DNA of 64,000 nt from Paramoeba atlantica. Taxonomy: Eukaryota > Discosea. The number at the start of each line of letters is the position of its first letter. Position 1 is the first letter of the stretch. Positions 31,759-40,663 of the stretch are shown here, piece by piece. The notes under the pieces are model-generated. The model was not told where the DNA came from. It did not search any database and saw only the letters and a list, made by a program, of their open reading frames with translations. The position numbers and the translations under genes were made by a program. The DNA lies in contig CDRNVI010000067.1 of NCBI GenBank assembly GCA_977017575.1, forward strand, positions 124,001 through 188,000, in the 5' to 3' direction.

Positions 31759-32196
31759 AGAGGGCTGAAACCAGTAAAATATGAACCCAGACAAACCCAG
31801 TCAGGTCACAAGAGAAACCAACGGCAAAGGTACTTGTCGTTTTTTCGGTTACGGAGTTCGCTGGAGAATCCGGTGGGGGGTCTAGGGGGTTCCAGGGGGA
31901 TATATGGAAGCTATAGGGGGGGGGGGGCGAAGCAGGCTCCAGGTTGGGGGTGTAGTAGAGTGCAGAAAAAAAACCAAGTATTTTGGAGCCAGGGTGTACC
32001 AGGGGGTCCCTACATAAGCAAGGCGGCAAAGCTATTCACCAGGGGAACGAGATCTACCCAATGCTGCGAAAATGAGAAAAAAACAGATATAAAAATCAAA
32101 TTTCCGCAAGGCGGGAGATATCCTGAAATCACTCTACAATATAGAAAATTAGCAAACCCAGGCAAACCCAGGCAAACCCAGGTGGTTTCAGCCCTC
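31759..32196. mobile_element. 438-bp TIR element (AGAGGGCTGAAACC ends)
   Basis: The left end AGAGGGCTGAAACC (31759-31772) and the inverse of GAGGGCTGAAACC (32184-32196) bound the element. Subterminal tandem repeats of the CAAACCCAG type lie inside both ends (AACCCAGACAAACCCAG on the left; three AGGCAAACCC units on the right), in the same direct orientation. The interior includes repeat R1 on the minus strand. It shares its ends with the 5812-9543 element but has a different subterminal repeat. Confidence 0.75.
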
Positions 32197-32865
32197 ATAG
32201 TGCCTAAGCGAGCACCGAGAATCCTTAGGTGGTTCGGATCCAACTGGGCGCGAGGTATACTCGAGGTTCCTCAAAGTGCATCGCAGCTAACCAGTTGGAT
32301 CCGAATTTCACAGGCTTTATCTTAGTTATTTAGTATCTTGTCATTTTCATAGCGGGCGAACCTGCGCAAACGCACGCAAAAGAGGATACAGGACTGCACT
32401 CACCCTAGTTCTTTAGCACCTTATTATGTTGGTGTCGGCTGGTCCAGCCATCAGTTCTCCGAATCAGTCTCACCCTAGTTGTTTGACGTCTTGTTATATT
32501 GACGTCGGGCTATGTATTGACGTCGAGAGTTAGCTCGGGAAGCTGGGGCCGCTAAGCCCCATCATCCGACGTGAGTCGGACGCCAAGATTGAAATAATAC
32601 AGGCATGAGTACCGCCTGTTTGCTGGGATAGTTCGACGGTGTCGAGTCTCAGCTTCAACGGACCAAGACTTCTTGGGTGTTATACCCTCGAGCGGACTTG
32701 GCTCCTCAGCTTCAACAGACAACAGGCTTAGCCAACATATTCCAGACCTCTTCGAAACGATACAAAGTCGCTGGATTCATCCATTTTCGAACTTCGTCAG
32801 GATCTATTCGGGGAATGTCATGCTTTATACGCAATGATCAAAAGTTTCGAAGAGAAGTCAACAAG
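32197..32865. other. Intergenic region with several hairpins
   Basis: No gene. 32233-32249 (TTCGGATCCAACTGG) and 32292-32308 are inverted repeats around a loop of about 42 bases. From 32400 to 32520 two units beginning CACCCTAGTT contain short inverted repeats (AGCACC with GGTGTC; GACGTC with GACGTC). The region leads into the distal part of SINE B copy 2 and may be an older part of it. Confidence 0.5.
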
Positions 32866-33258
32866 GTACAGGCCAAATGCAAAAAAAAATCCAAATCATT
32901 CCGGATTGCTCCGAATGGTCACTGGCAAGCCAGACCCTTCACAGACAGATTTGGAAGTTCCGAGGCCAACGTCCTCTACCAGTTTCCGCTTGTCCAAGGC
33001 GGCACCAACGTGCTGTTGCCAACACGTTGCATCGACGAACTGTACGTCAACACGGCTTACCCAAGAGGTGTAAGCCGGGTAAGGGAGCTGGTTCCCTGAG
33101 GGGAGGGTCCGGGACGGTCCTCCGAGTGCTGGGCCTAGTCGGTTCTCAGCCCATTCTCTTAGAATGAGGCTGCCAGGAATAATGTGATGAGCGGGTTTGA
33201 ACTCGCCGTCTGAGCACCACGTGCGTCAAACTTTGAATTCTTGCCACTCCGCCATCTC
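32866..33258 (-). mobile_element. tRNA-headed SINE family B, copy 2
   Basis: On the minus strand the head starts at about 33258 with TGGCGGAGTGGCAAG, a good A box. The B box GAGTTCAAACC is at about 33202-33190. The body (33166-32866) is the inverted homologue of 27741-28025. This copy lacks the insertion seen in copy 1. The tail and target duplication cannot be defined. Confidence 0.7.
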
Positions 33259-33467
33259 CGCCCCCCAGGCCAAAGTAATGCACTCCGGTTGGCGAAAGCA
33301 GCCCCTCAGCTTTAGAATGTACAGTTGTAGCCGTACAATGTAGCGTAGCATTAAACAATGTTGGTACATTCGTCTCTTGGAATATGGAAATCTTTACATA
33401 AACTTCTTTACCCCATCTTTCTTCATATCTTTTCATTCTAAATCTTTTTTCCGCTTACATTTCATTC

Positions 33468-34349
33468 ATGCTATCGCCCACCCCGGCAACCCGTCATCCG
33501 CTTCCCTCCGAGCTCTCCCCACTCGATTCCCTATCCCTTTTCATCTCCCACATTACCAATCCGCACCCTACGTGGGTCGCGACTCCTTCCTCGGATCCCC
33601 CGCAACAAATTCCCCCCCTCTGGCACGGCGTTCATTTCGACAAAAACCAAAAGATTCAAAAACTCACCTGGGACGCGTTATCTCTCCAAGGCAACCTTAC
33701 CTGGGGCCACCTCCCCCGCTCCGTCACCGACGTCTTTATCTGGAACAACCACCTCACCGGGTCGTTGCACCTACCCGAGTCCCACCCCCATCTCTGCGAT
33801 GTCCGTATCAGTGACAACGCCCTGGACGGTACCATCGGTCTCGATGCCCTCCCCCTCTCGCTGGCCTGGCTGAACGGCAGCTCCAATGGCCTCACCGGGG
33901 AGGCCTCGTTATGTTTTCTCCCCCCCTCCCTTTGTTATTTAAATCTCACCCATAATCACTTATCCGGACATCTTTATTTAAATCTTTTACCCTTAGGAAT
34001 GGAACATTTGTATTTATCCTTTAACGCCCTCGGGGCCACACTCGATCTCACCGCGCTCCCCGAGAGCCTGCGGTGTCTGCATTTGGACCACAACGCGTTC
34101 TGGGGCCCCATTGTGATTGGCGCCCTGCCGCGGTCCAAGGTGGTGGTGTTCCAGCTGCAGCACAACCACCTCTGGGGACCGGTGGTGTTGTTGAACCCGG
34201 GAGGTTCAAAACAACAACAACAACAAGGAAACCGAAACAGTAAAGGGGGGTTTCCGACAAATTTCAATTTAAAAGTAAATCCCCAGCGGTATGGTCGGAT
34301 TGCGACGGCCCCGGTGGAACGGGATTCGGGATGGTGTGTGGTGGGGTAG
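33468..34349 (+). CDS. LRR protein with CaaX-like C terminus (CVVG)
   Basis: 293 residues. The cap region reads SPLDSLSLFISHITNPHPTW, then PPLWHGVHFDKNQKIQKLTW: the Trp and Gly-Val are kept but both cap cysteines are absent. About eight LRRs follow (LPRSVTDVFIWNNHLTGSLH, LPESLRCLHLDHNAFWGP). Then come a Gln run (QQQQQ), a short linker, VNPQRYGRIATAPVE and the terminal CVVG. The NPQ module and Cys at position -4 are shared with the 36494, 38111 and 50771 proteins. Prenylation at that Cys would put the protein on the cytosolic face of a membrane; Gly in the last position is not a favoured residue, so this member is the least certain. Codons 75-145 and about 186-243 are very GC-rich, with AT-rich codons between. 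Confidence 0.85.
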   Translation: MLSPTPATRHPLPSELSPLDSLSLFISHITNPHPTWVATPSSDPPQQIPPLWHGVHFDKNQKIQKLTWDALSLQGNLTWGHLPRSVTDVFIWNNHLTGSLHLPESHPHLCDVRISDNALDGTIGLDALPLSLAWLNGSSNGLTGEASLCFLPPSLCYLNLTHNHLSGHLYLNLLPLGMEHLYLSFNALGATLDLTALPESLRCLHLDHNAFWGPIVIGALPRSKVVVFQLQHNHLWGPVVLLNPGGSKQQQQQGNRNSKGGFPTNFNLKVNPQRYGRIATAPVERDSGWCVVG

Positions 34350-35374
34350 AGGGGAGGGAAAGGGGTGAAGGGGTAAAATTCTCCAGCTCCAGGTAGTGTG
34401 GGTCGTTAGTCCACAGGTACACTATATACAGTAAGTCTCCGTACGGGAACATACATCCATACCTAGGACTACCAATAGGAGAGTAGGGAGGGGAAGATCC
34501 TCAGAGGAATGGGGAAGTTGTGACGCAAATGTATTTGTTTCGATTGTAGACCTCCTTTGTTCGTTTCCTCATGACTCGTTTGATACGTTTGAGGGACATA
34601 TTTTCAATGAAAATAATTTGAATGAAATGAGAGTATTCCGGCTAAATGGTTCGTTTAAAAATTAAAATCTAATAGTTCATGAAAAAAAGAATTCATATTC
34701 CCGGGCACAGGAAGGTGGTAATTACCACCCATTATGCATTATTATGCATATGGTAATTACCACATCACCATATCCAGTGTACCGGTGAAGCTTTAATTAA
34801 TAATAACATTAATTGACGTAATTTCTGACGAGAAAAAAATGTTTACGTTAATTAATGCTACGTTAATTAAAGTTACATTAATTTATGTTTTTGTGGCGCG
34901 ATAGTAAAAGATTTAGCTCTACAAAAAAAATTGAAGTTTACTATTTTTAAGCCCACACAATTGAACGAAGTTTGCGCACTTCTCCAAAATTCCACCTAAA
35001 GCGAAATACTCCACCCCCTATGGCTGTAGTTTCCAAGGGCAACGGGTCGTGTTCTTGAGGCATCTGCTAGAAATTAAAAACATGAAATTATTAGTTATTT
35101 TTCGCCATTTTTTGACCAAAATAAATTATTGCGTAATTATTGCGTAATTATTGTGTAATTAATGCTACGTTAATAAGAAAACGTACATTTTTTAGTACGT
35201 TAAAAAGTGTGTCACCGGTAAGTTAATTTTGCTCAAACATTATTTAATAAAATTCAAAAATGAAGACAATTCCTTCGCTATCGTTTTCTGTTACTTTATC
35301 AGATACTCCCGTCTCGCCCGTAAGCGCACAGCAGAAAAATATTAGCTGTAACTCACCAGACGAATCAGCTAAGA
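34350..35374. other. AT-rich intergenic region with palindromes
   Basis: No gene. GTGGTAATTACCAC is a perfect palindrome at about 34711, and TGGTAATTACCACATCACC lies nearby at about 34751. Related GGTAATTACC-like sequence is at 55066-55112. Several GTTAATTAA motifs occur between 34790 and 35220. Confidence 0.6.
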
Positions 35375-36088
35375 GTGTACCTAACGCGGTGTCTACTCGC
35401 GCTGCAAACGTACGGGGAGTTGCTCCCCCAGGAATGTGAATTATCACGATTTATTCAGAATACGGCAGGCGGCCATCATCTCTGGACGACCGCCACCCCG
35501 GCCTGTAAATGGAGAGATGTCCTTTGCGATAAAAAATCAAACGTGATTGGATTGGACTGGTTTGGGTACGACCTGCACGGCCCACTCCAATGGAATTGGC
35601 TGCCCCACACCGTGCAGCGTTGCAATGTCGAAAATTGTTTGCTTTCAGGGTCTGTCGAACTGAACGAGTTGCCTACTCAAGTCGTAGAAGTGAATGTCGC
35701 GTGTAATAAATTTACAGGGGCAATAGATTTGACACGCTTACCGAATACACTTCAGAGTCTAAAACTGAACAGCAACTTGTTTGAGGGTAGTGTAGACTTG
35801 TCTCATTTGCCACAGTTTTTGAAAACTTTGAATCTTTCTCGTAATAAGCTTTCGGGAACGCTGGACTTACGCGGATTGCCTCGAAGGATAGAAACGGTAA
35901 ATCTATCGAGTAACCAGTTCACAGGATCTCTTGACTTTGGGAATTTACCTTCATATTTATGCCATTTATGCTCACTGTGCCTGAAAGAGAACAAAGACCT
36001 TTGTGTTGAGGTCAACATGTTGAAGATGTCCAAGATTTTCCCAAATCTAGCAGTCGACGTGGGATATACAAGGATAAAAGGCACGTAG
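35375..36088 (+). CDS. LRR protein, intact, without CaaX
   Basis: 237 residues. The leader is short (MYLTRCLLALQTYGEL), then LPQECELSRFIQN and the cap TATPACKWRDVLCDKKSN. About seven LRRs follow (LPNTLQSLKLNSNLFEGSVD, LPQFLKTLNLSRNKLSGTLD). The final repeat ends in a Cys-rich LCHLCSLCLKENKDLC. The C terminus, TRIKGT, has no lipid-anchor signal. The leader is weakly hydrophobic and could be a poor signal peptide. It starts about 1.0 kb after the CaaX gene at 33468. Confidence 0.8.
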   Translation: MYLTRCLLALQTYGELLPQECELSRFIQNTAGGHHLWTTATPACKWRDVLCDKKSNVIGLDWFGYDLHGPLQWNWLPHTVQRCNVENCLLSGSVELNELPTQVVEVNVACNKFTGAIDLTRLPNTLQSLKLNSNLFEGSVDLSHLPQFLKTLNLSRNKLSGTLDLRGLPRRIETVNLSSNQFTGSLDFGNLPSYLCHLCSLCLKENKDLCVEVNMLKMSKIFPNLAVDVGYTRIKGT

Positions 36089-36154
36089 CCTTGACTTGTG
36101 CGACATATCGGCATATCTAATTTGGCTAAAGCATGTTTTGCACGTTATACACTT

Positions 36155-36211
36155 GATGGACTGTGGGTGTGATTTCGCGTGATCTCGTTTTGGAACCCAC
36201 CTACAGTCCTC
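36155..36211. mobile_element. 57-bp mini TIR element, shorter homologue of 4368
   Basis: Reads GATGGACTGTGGGTG, a single TGATTTCGCGTGATCTCG unit, then TTTTGG and CACCTACAGTCC. It aligns with the reverse complement of 4368-4445 but has one internal 20-bp unit instead of two. The ends have diverged from GAGGGGCTGCGGG together on both sides, so the inverted match is kept. Confidence 0.65.
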
Positions 36212-36493
36212 ATTGTAGCATGTCCTCATTGTATACTTGTGGACCCTCTTGGTACTCCCAGGAGATGTCCAACAACTTGTAAATTTTATTCGGGTAACTA
36301 GAAAGAATATCCATTAACCAAAAAAAAAAACATAAACACACTGGGTCAACCGGTGAAAATGCATCCTAAAAATCGACCTTTCTAAAGTCGTTTCGAACCC
36401 GAAACGAATGTCATTTTTCTGTCATTTCTCTTCCTTTTCGGATTCCGTTTTCACTATTCTCACCCCACCCCCACACCCTACTACCCCATTCCC
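36212..36493. other. Intergenic, pyrimidine-rich leader
   Basis: No gene. From about 36410 the strand is strongly C/T-rich up to the ATG at 36494, a feature also seen before the 33468 gene. Confidence 0.5.
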
Positions 36494-37588
36494 ATGCTCC
36501 CCTCTCCACCCTACACCGCCACCTCCCCTTCACGCCCCTCACCCTCTTCACCCCCAGCCCTCCCCTTCGAGTACCAACTTGCTCTCTTTGTCCAACACCT
36601 CCACAATCCACACCCCTCCTGGGGCATAATACCCCACACGCCAAAATCTTCCACCCTCTCACAAGGAGCGCAAAACAAAACCAAGAAGTCGTTAACCAAC
36701 ACTTCCACGACTTCTTCATCTTTTACTTCTGATTTATCACCCCTGTCTTCTTCTTCCTCAGAAGTAGGTGAAGAGAAAAACAGGACATCATCTTCCTTTT
36801 CAGAAGTAGGTGAACAGAAAAAGCCGAAATCCTCCTTCTCTTTTTCGCCCTCTTCCGCACTGGAAGATACCAAGAGGAATGCATCCCCCTCTTCTTTATT
36901 CCCCTCTTACCCCTCCCCCCTCCCCCTGTGGCAGGGCGTCACCCTGGACGGGACCGGGGCCCCGATGGACCTCCACTGGGGGGATGCCGCGCTCCGGGGC
37001 AACCTCTCCTGGCCCCACCTCCCCCGCAGCGTCTGCACCGTGAAGGCGTGGAACAACGCGCTCACCGGGGGGGTGGGGGACATCCCCCCCGCCCACCCCG
37101 TGCTCCAGGTCGTGGACCTGCGGCAGAACGCGCTCACCGGGGGGGTGGGGCTGCGGGAGCTCCCGGGGTCGCTGAAACGACTCGCGCTGCGACGGAACCG
37201 GTTGGTCGGGGCGTGCGACCTGGAGTTCCTCCCGCTCGCGATGCGGTTGTTGGATCTCGGGGAGAATGGGCTGGAGGGGGGGATTTATTTACATCTGCTT
37301 CCCCCGACAATGAAGTTTTTGTATTTGGATAATAATGGGTTGGGGGCGACGTTGCATTTGACGGGATTGCCGCCCTCGTTGAAGTATTTGTATTTGAACC
37401 ATAACCGGTTTATGGGACGACCGGATTTGTCACGGTTGCCTACAAATTTGGAACTTCATTTGGAGCATAATTACTTGTCTGGAGTGGTTTTCACAACAAC
37501 TCTTCATCCAGGGGTGCTGATCAACCCGCAGAAAGGAGGGGAAGTGGTGTTGCCTGAAAAGAAGACCAGGAGCTGTGTGGTATCCTAA
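36494..37588 (+). CDS. LRR protein with CaaX-like C terminus (CVVS)
   Basis: 364 residues, the longest family member. The cap starts LPFEYQLALFVQHLHNPHPS, then is split by about 95 residues of Ser/Glu/Lys-rich low complexity with a duplicated SSSEVGEEKN-type unit. It resumes PLWQGVTLDGTGAPMDLHW, again without the two cap cysteines. About eight LRRs follow (LPPTMKFLYLDNNGLGATLH, LPPSLKYLYLNHNRFMGRPD). The end is LINPQKGGEVVLPEKKTRS then CVVS, a good CaaX box with a basic stretch before it. The CaaX, NPQ module and LRR order match 38111 and 50771. The DNA from about 36905 to 37275 is extremely GC-rich and then changes abruptly to AT-rich within one gene. Confidence 0.85.
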   Translation: MLPSPPYTATSPSRPSPSSPPALPFEYQLALFVQHLHNPHPSWGIIPHTPKSSTLSQGAQNKTKKSLTNTSTTSSSFTSDLSPLSSSSSEVGEEKNRTSSSFSEVGEQKKPKSSFSFSPSSALEDTKRNASPSSLFPSYPSPLPLWQGVTLDGTGAPMDLHWGDAALRGNLSWPHLPRSVCTVKAWNNALTGGVGDIPPAHPVLQVVDLRQNALTGGVGLRELPGSLKRLALRRNRLVGACDLEFLPLAMRLLDLGENGLEGGIYLHLLPPTMKFLYLDNNGLGATLHLTGLPPSLKYLYLNHNRFMGRPDLSRLPTNLELHLEHNYLSGVVFTTTLHPGVLINPQKGGEVVLPEKKTRSCVVS

Positions 37589-38110
37589 AAAGTGGCTCAC
37601 TGATTATTTTTATGTTTAGCCTATTGGGGATGATGTTTTTTAGTCGGGCGCTCAATTCTGAAGAAAAAGAACCCGGTTTTGCAAATGCTGCGTTGGACTT
37701 TCCTAAGCAAACGATCTTTAGTGTTTCGTTCTGCTTGAAATTTCCACCATGTAAGCACTCACATAGTAGTACGATCTACAAACATGGACGTATACCACAT
37801 GCAACACTGCTCAGCTCAGACACATTCTATTTAAGTCTTTCAGTCTTAGTGAGAATTGACGTCAAGGATCTTGCACGCCTTGTGTAGGTATTACACGGCG
37901 TATGTCTTGTATCCGAAGAGTCTTCACAGGCTCGGCGATTAGTCTGTTTTTGTACATAAAAATGATAAACAAACATATCAGTGATGACATGTAACACGAT
38001 TTTTCAGGCACAAAAATGATCCAATCTTCAATGTCAGAGTTCTGCCATTTTATTGAGTAACACATTTCTTTTATTCCGTTCCCAACGGGCACATGCTTAT
38101 GTGACTCAAA
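37589..38110. other. Intergenic region
   Basis: No convincing gene and no repeat recognised. Confidence 0.5.
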
Positions 38111-38959
38111 ATGAAACAAAATATTAACAAGCTGCAGTACTTTAAATCCAGCTATAGTGGCGCTTCTCAGACAGTTACCGATTCCCCCGAACACAAGCTA
38201 CTTTGCTTTATACAAAACGTACATAATCCGGACACTACTTGGACTCATCTCACATTTCCTCAACGAGAAGAGACATCGAAAAGACTCTCTCGATGGAAAG
38301 GAGTGGCATGTGATGAGGAAGGAGAGGTCGTGCTTATTGCATGGGGAAACATCTCCCTTTCGGGAAACCTCTCCTGGACGTACTTCCCAAGCTCGGTTCG
38401 TTATTTATACCTTAGAGACAACAGATTGGGTGGATTAATTGAATTCCCCGCACAATCTTTGTATTTAGAAATTGCAGAGCTTCAAAACAATCAGTTTGCT
38501 CAATCGCTTGCGTTGAATGAATTATCTGATTCCTTGACTCGATTGGATGTCAGTGTAAATCGTCTCGATGGTGAGTGCACGTTGCACTACTTGCCCTCCA
38601 GCCTTGAAAGTCTCAACCTTTCTCATAACTTGTTTACAGGAGGCGTATACCTCAATTTACTTCCGATTCCTTTAGGAGAACTTTTTCTCTCGTACAATGC
38701 ATTAGGTTGTTCGTTAGATTTACTCCATCTGCCTCCCTTCCTGGAGCGACTTCATCTCAATGACAATTCTTTTATTGGCAAACCAAATGTCTCGGAATTG
38801 CCTACGACGCTGACCGAATTGCGAATGGAACGTAATTTTCTGTGGGGTCCGATTTTTATCTCCGACTTGAGACTGAACTTTACGATTAACCCGCAAGCAG
38901 GGGTATGCACACACGTAGAGCTTCGACGCACGGAGAGGAAATCTTGTAAGGTATCATAA
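38111..38959 (+). CDS. LRR protein with CaaX-like C terminus (CKVS)
   Basis: 282 residues. The cap is SPEHKLLCFIQNVHNPDTTW, then LSRWKGVACDEEGEV, with one of the two usual cysteines. About eight LRRs follow (LSDSLTRLDVSVNRLDGECT, LPPFLERLHLNDNSFIGKPN). The end is FTINPQAGVCTHVELRRTER, then KSCKVS with Cys at -4. The basic residues before the box would favour membrane attachment of a prenylated tail. It is 0.5 kb downstream of the 36494 gene and colinear with it apart from the Ser-rich insert, so a tandem duplicate is likely. Start ATG 38111 is the first in frame near the cap. Confidence 0.85.
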   Translation: MKQNINKLQYFKSSYSGASQTVTDSPEHKLLCFIQNVHNPDTTWTHLTFPQREETSKRLSRWKGVACDEEGEVVLIAWGNISLSGNLSWTYFPSSVRYLYLRDNRLGGLIEFPAQSLYLEIAELQNNQFAQSLALNELSDSLTRLDVSVNRLDGECTLHYLPSSLESLNLSHNLFTGGVYLNLLPIPLGELFLSYNALGCSLDLLHLPPFLERLHLNDNSFIGKPNVSELPTTLTELRMERNFLWGPIFISDLRLNFTINPQAGVCTHVELRRTERKSCKVS

Positions 38960-40128
38960 GAATAGCGTGATAAGGATCACTCCATGACAGTATCACAAAA
39001 ATAGCGATTCAATGCAGAAACTGTTTTCTGGTCAGCGCTCCCCTCCTTTGGTACAGTTTCTTTTAACTGGCATGACTTATGACCATAGTTCTCTGGTCTT
39101 TTCTTGGAATAGCTCAAGCAAAAGCACCTAAACGAAACAAGAAAAATCAGCTAAACAAACGAATAATTCTCACCAATTTTCTAATTCTCACCGCATATCA
39201 ATTGTGCAGCATCCATTACATTAAGTCACTACCATGTTATTGAGGTCCACCACAAGCAAACCGAATTCCAACGGCGTTCCAAGAGGCCGAGCGAAGATTG
39301 AAGAAACAGAAAGCGCGACAAGATTTCTGCATTGAAACGTCAACCTTTATTTCTTTCCTTAATCTAATCGCCCAAGAGAGAATACATATGTTTCCGTAAA
39401 TTTATTGTGAATATTTGTCTTAATTTTTGACCCAAAATGAGCGGAACGGGGTTGTAGAGGGGTGACTCCTATCCAGACGCTTCTGGGCGCTTCTAACATC
39501 TATGGAGTTCGGACTTGGTAATTTGGGGTTAAGCAACCTAAACACCCGTATGGGGGACATTTTCTAAAAGCTTGTCCCTGGAGGTGGTAGATTGTCCCGC
39601 GGCTATCATTTTAGTAGGGTATATCTAGCAAGTTCGGCACACATTCATGTGGAGTGTAACACAGGGTACACATGTGTGTGGAGTGTAAAAAGTGTATACA
39701 AGTAGTACAAGTGTAAGTCTTATTCTGCTATTTCATCTATTTTCTTTGAATACACGTGCCTCCTGTGATTGTGCAGTAGACTAATACTTTTTTTTTCTTT
39801 TTGCTCTTCTGTCGATGTGCCTCTCTCTGGTGTGTCATTTTGGATTTAATTTCGCCCTTCGTCAATTTTTCATAGGTTTCTGCTTTCTTTTTCCCCTTTT
39901 TAGAACATTTCCCGATTTTTGTAACACCTTTTACTTTAATATCTCTTTAACCTCTTCTCGATACTCCTTGATACTCCTCGTTACTCGCCCTGTCATCCGC
40001 AAAGGCGCATGTGTCGCTCGCGACATCTACCCCTTTACTAATGGAGATTCAGATGATAAAATTTCAACTGAATCGACGTAGAGGCTTCGTTTGCCAACTT
40101 CTCATCACACACATTCTGCATTCCAAAG
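38960..40128. other. Intergenic region with one TIR end
   Basis: No gene. At 39455 TAGAGGGGTGACTCCTATCC matches the ends of the 47998-48784 element family. A T-rich stretch lies at about 39790-39960. Confidence 0.5.
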
Positions 40129-40482
40129 TACCGTCAAAGTACTTATTAACAATAATAATAACAAGTAAGTCCTTTTTTCATCATCGGTGAATATGAATGG
40201 CCTACCTCGTTTATGAGGCGTGGTTAGATTTTTTAGTTCATAGCAGTGCTGTAGGATGACCTTTTTCTCATGGGTTGAGTTCCATAGGCGAATGCTACCA
40301 GTCACTGTGCGACCATTCGTAAGACGTTGAAATTCTTCAATTTCTTCAGCATTCCACGTTTTTCTAGTCTTTTTTTCCGTGCCGTTCCTATCGGACTCGT
40401 GGGCCTCCACAATCTCAATGACATGTCGGGGGCCACAAAAAGAAGACTCCATGAGGGTTGGCTGGGCGGGTGCCATTGCCAA
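40105..40482 (-). CDS. Minus-strand ORF inside a TIR element, family unknown
   Basis: 125 residues, with WNAEEIEEFQRLTNGRTVTG and KNLTTPHKRGRPFIFTDDEK. The GRP core resembles a minor-groove DNA-binding hook, so it may be the N-terminal DNA-binding part of the surrounding element's transposase. The last codons run through the element's left TIR, so the natural 3' end is uncertain. No catalytic motif is visible. Confidence 0.35.
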   Translation of the reverse strand: MAMAPAQPTLMESSFCGPRHVIEIVEAHESDRNGTEKKTRKTWNAEEIEEFQRLTNGRTVTGSIRLWNSTHEKKVILQHCYELKNLTTPHKRGRPFIFTDDEKRTYLLLLLLISTLTVLWNAECV

Positions 40483-40663
40483 AAATTATTGAGGAGATTT
40501 CGGCGAAAATCTGGAAAAAAAATAATTATTCCGTTAATTGTTATTCCGTTACTGTCCCCCCCTACTTATAGTGCCGTTTTGAAAAAAAAATTGTCCGAAA
40601 AAAAATGACCAATTTTTTTGACCAAAAGGTAGAGTAAATATTGTGGAAATTTCTAATATATTC

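Noticed and set aside
33190-33258. A functional tRNA gene (Leu/Ser-like) on the minus strand
   Set aside because: Good A and B boxes but no cloverleaf, and a diverged second copy with a shared body at 27.3-28.0 kb shows it is a SINE head.
30560-36494. Kinetoplastid-type trans-splicing before LRR genes
   Set aside because: Pyrimidine-rich tracts precede several start codons, but I do not find a consistent AG acceptor between tract and ATG, so lineage assignment on this ground is not justified.
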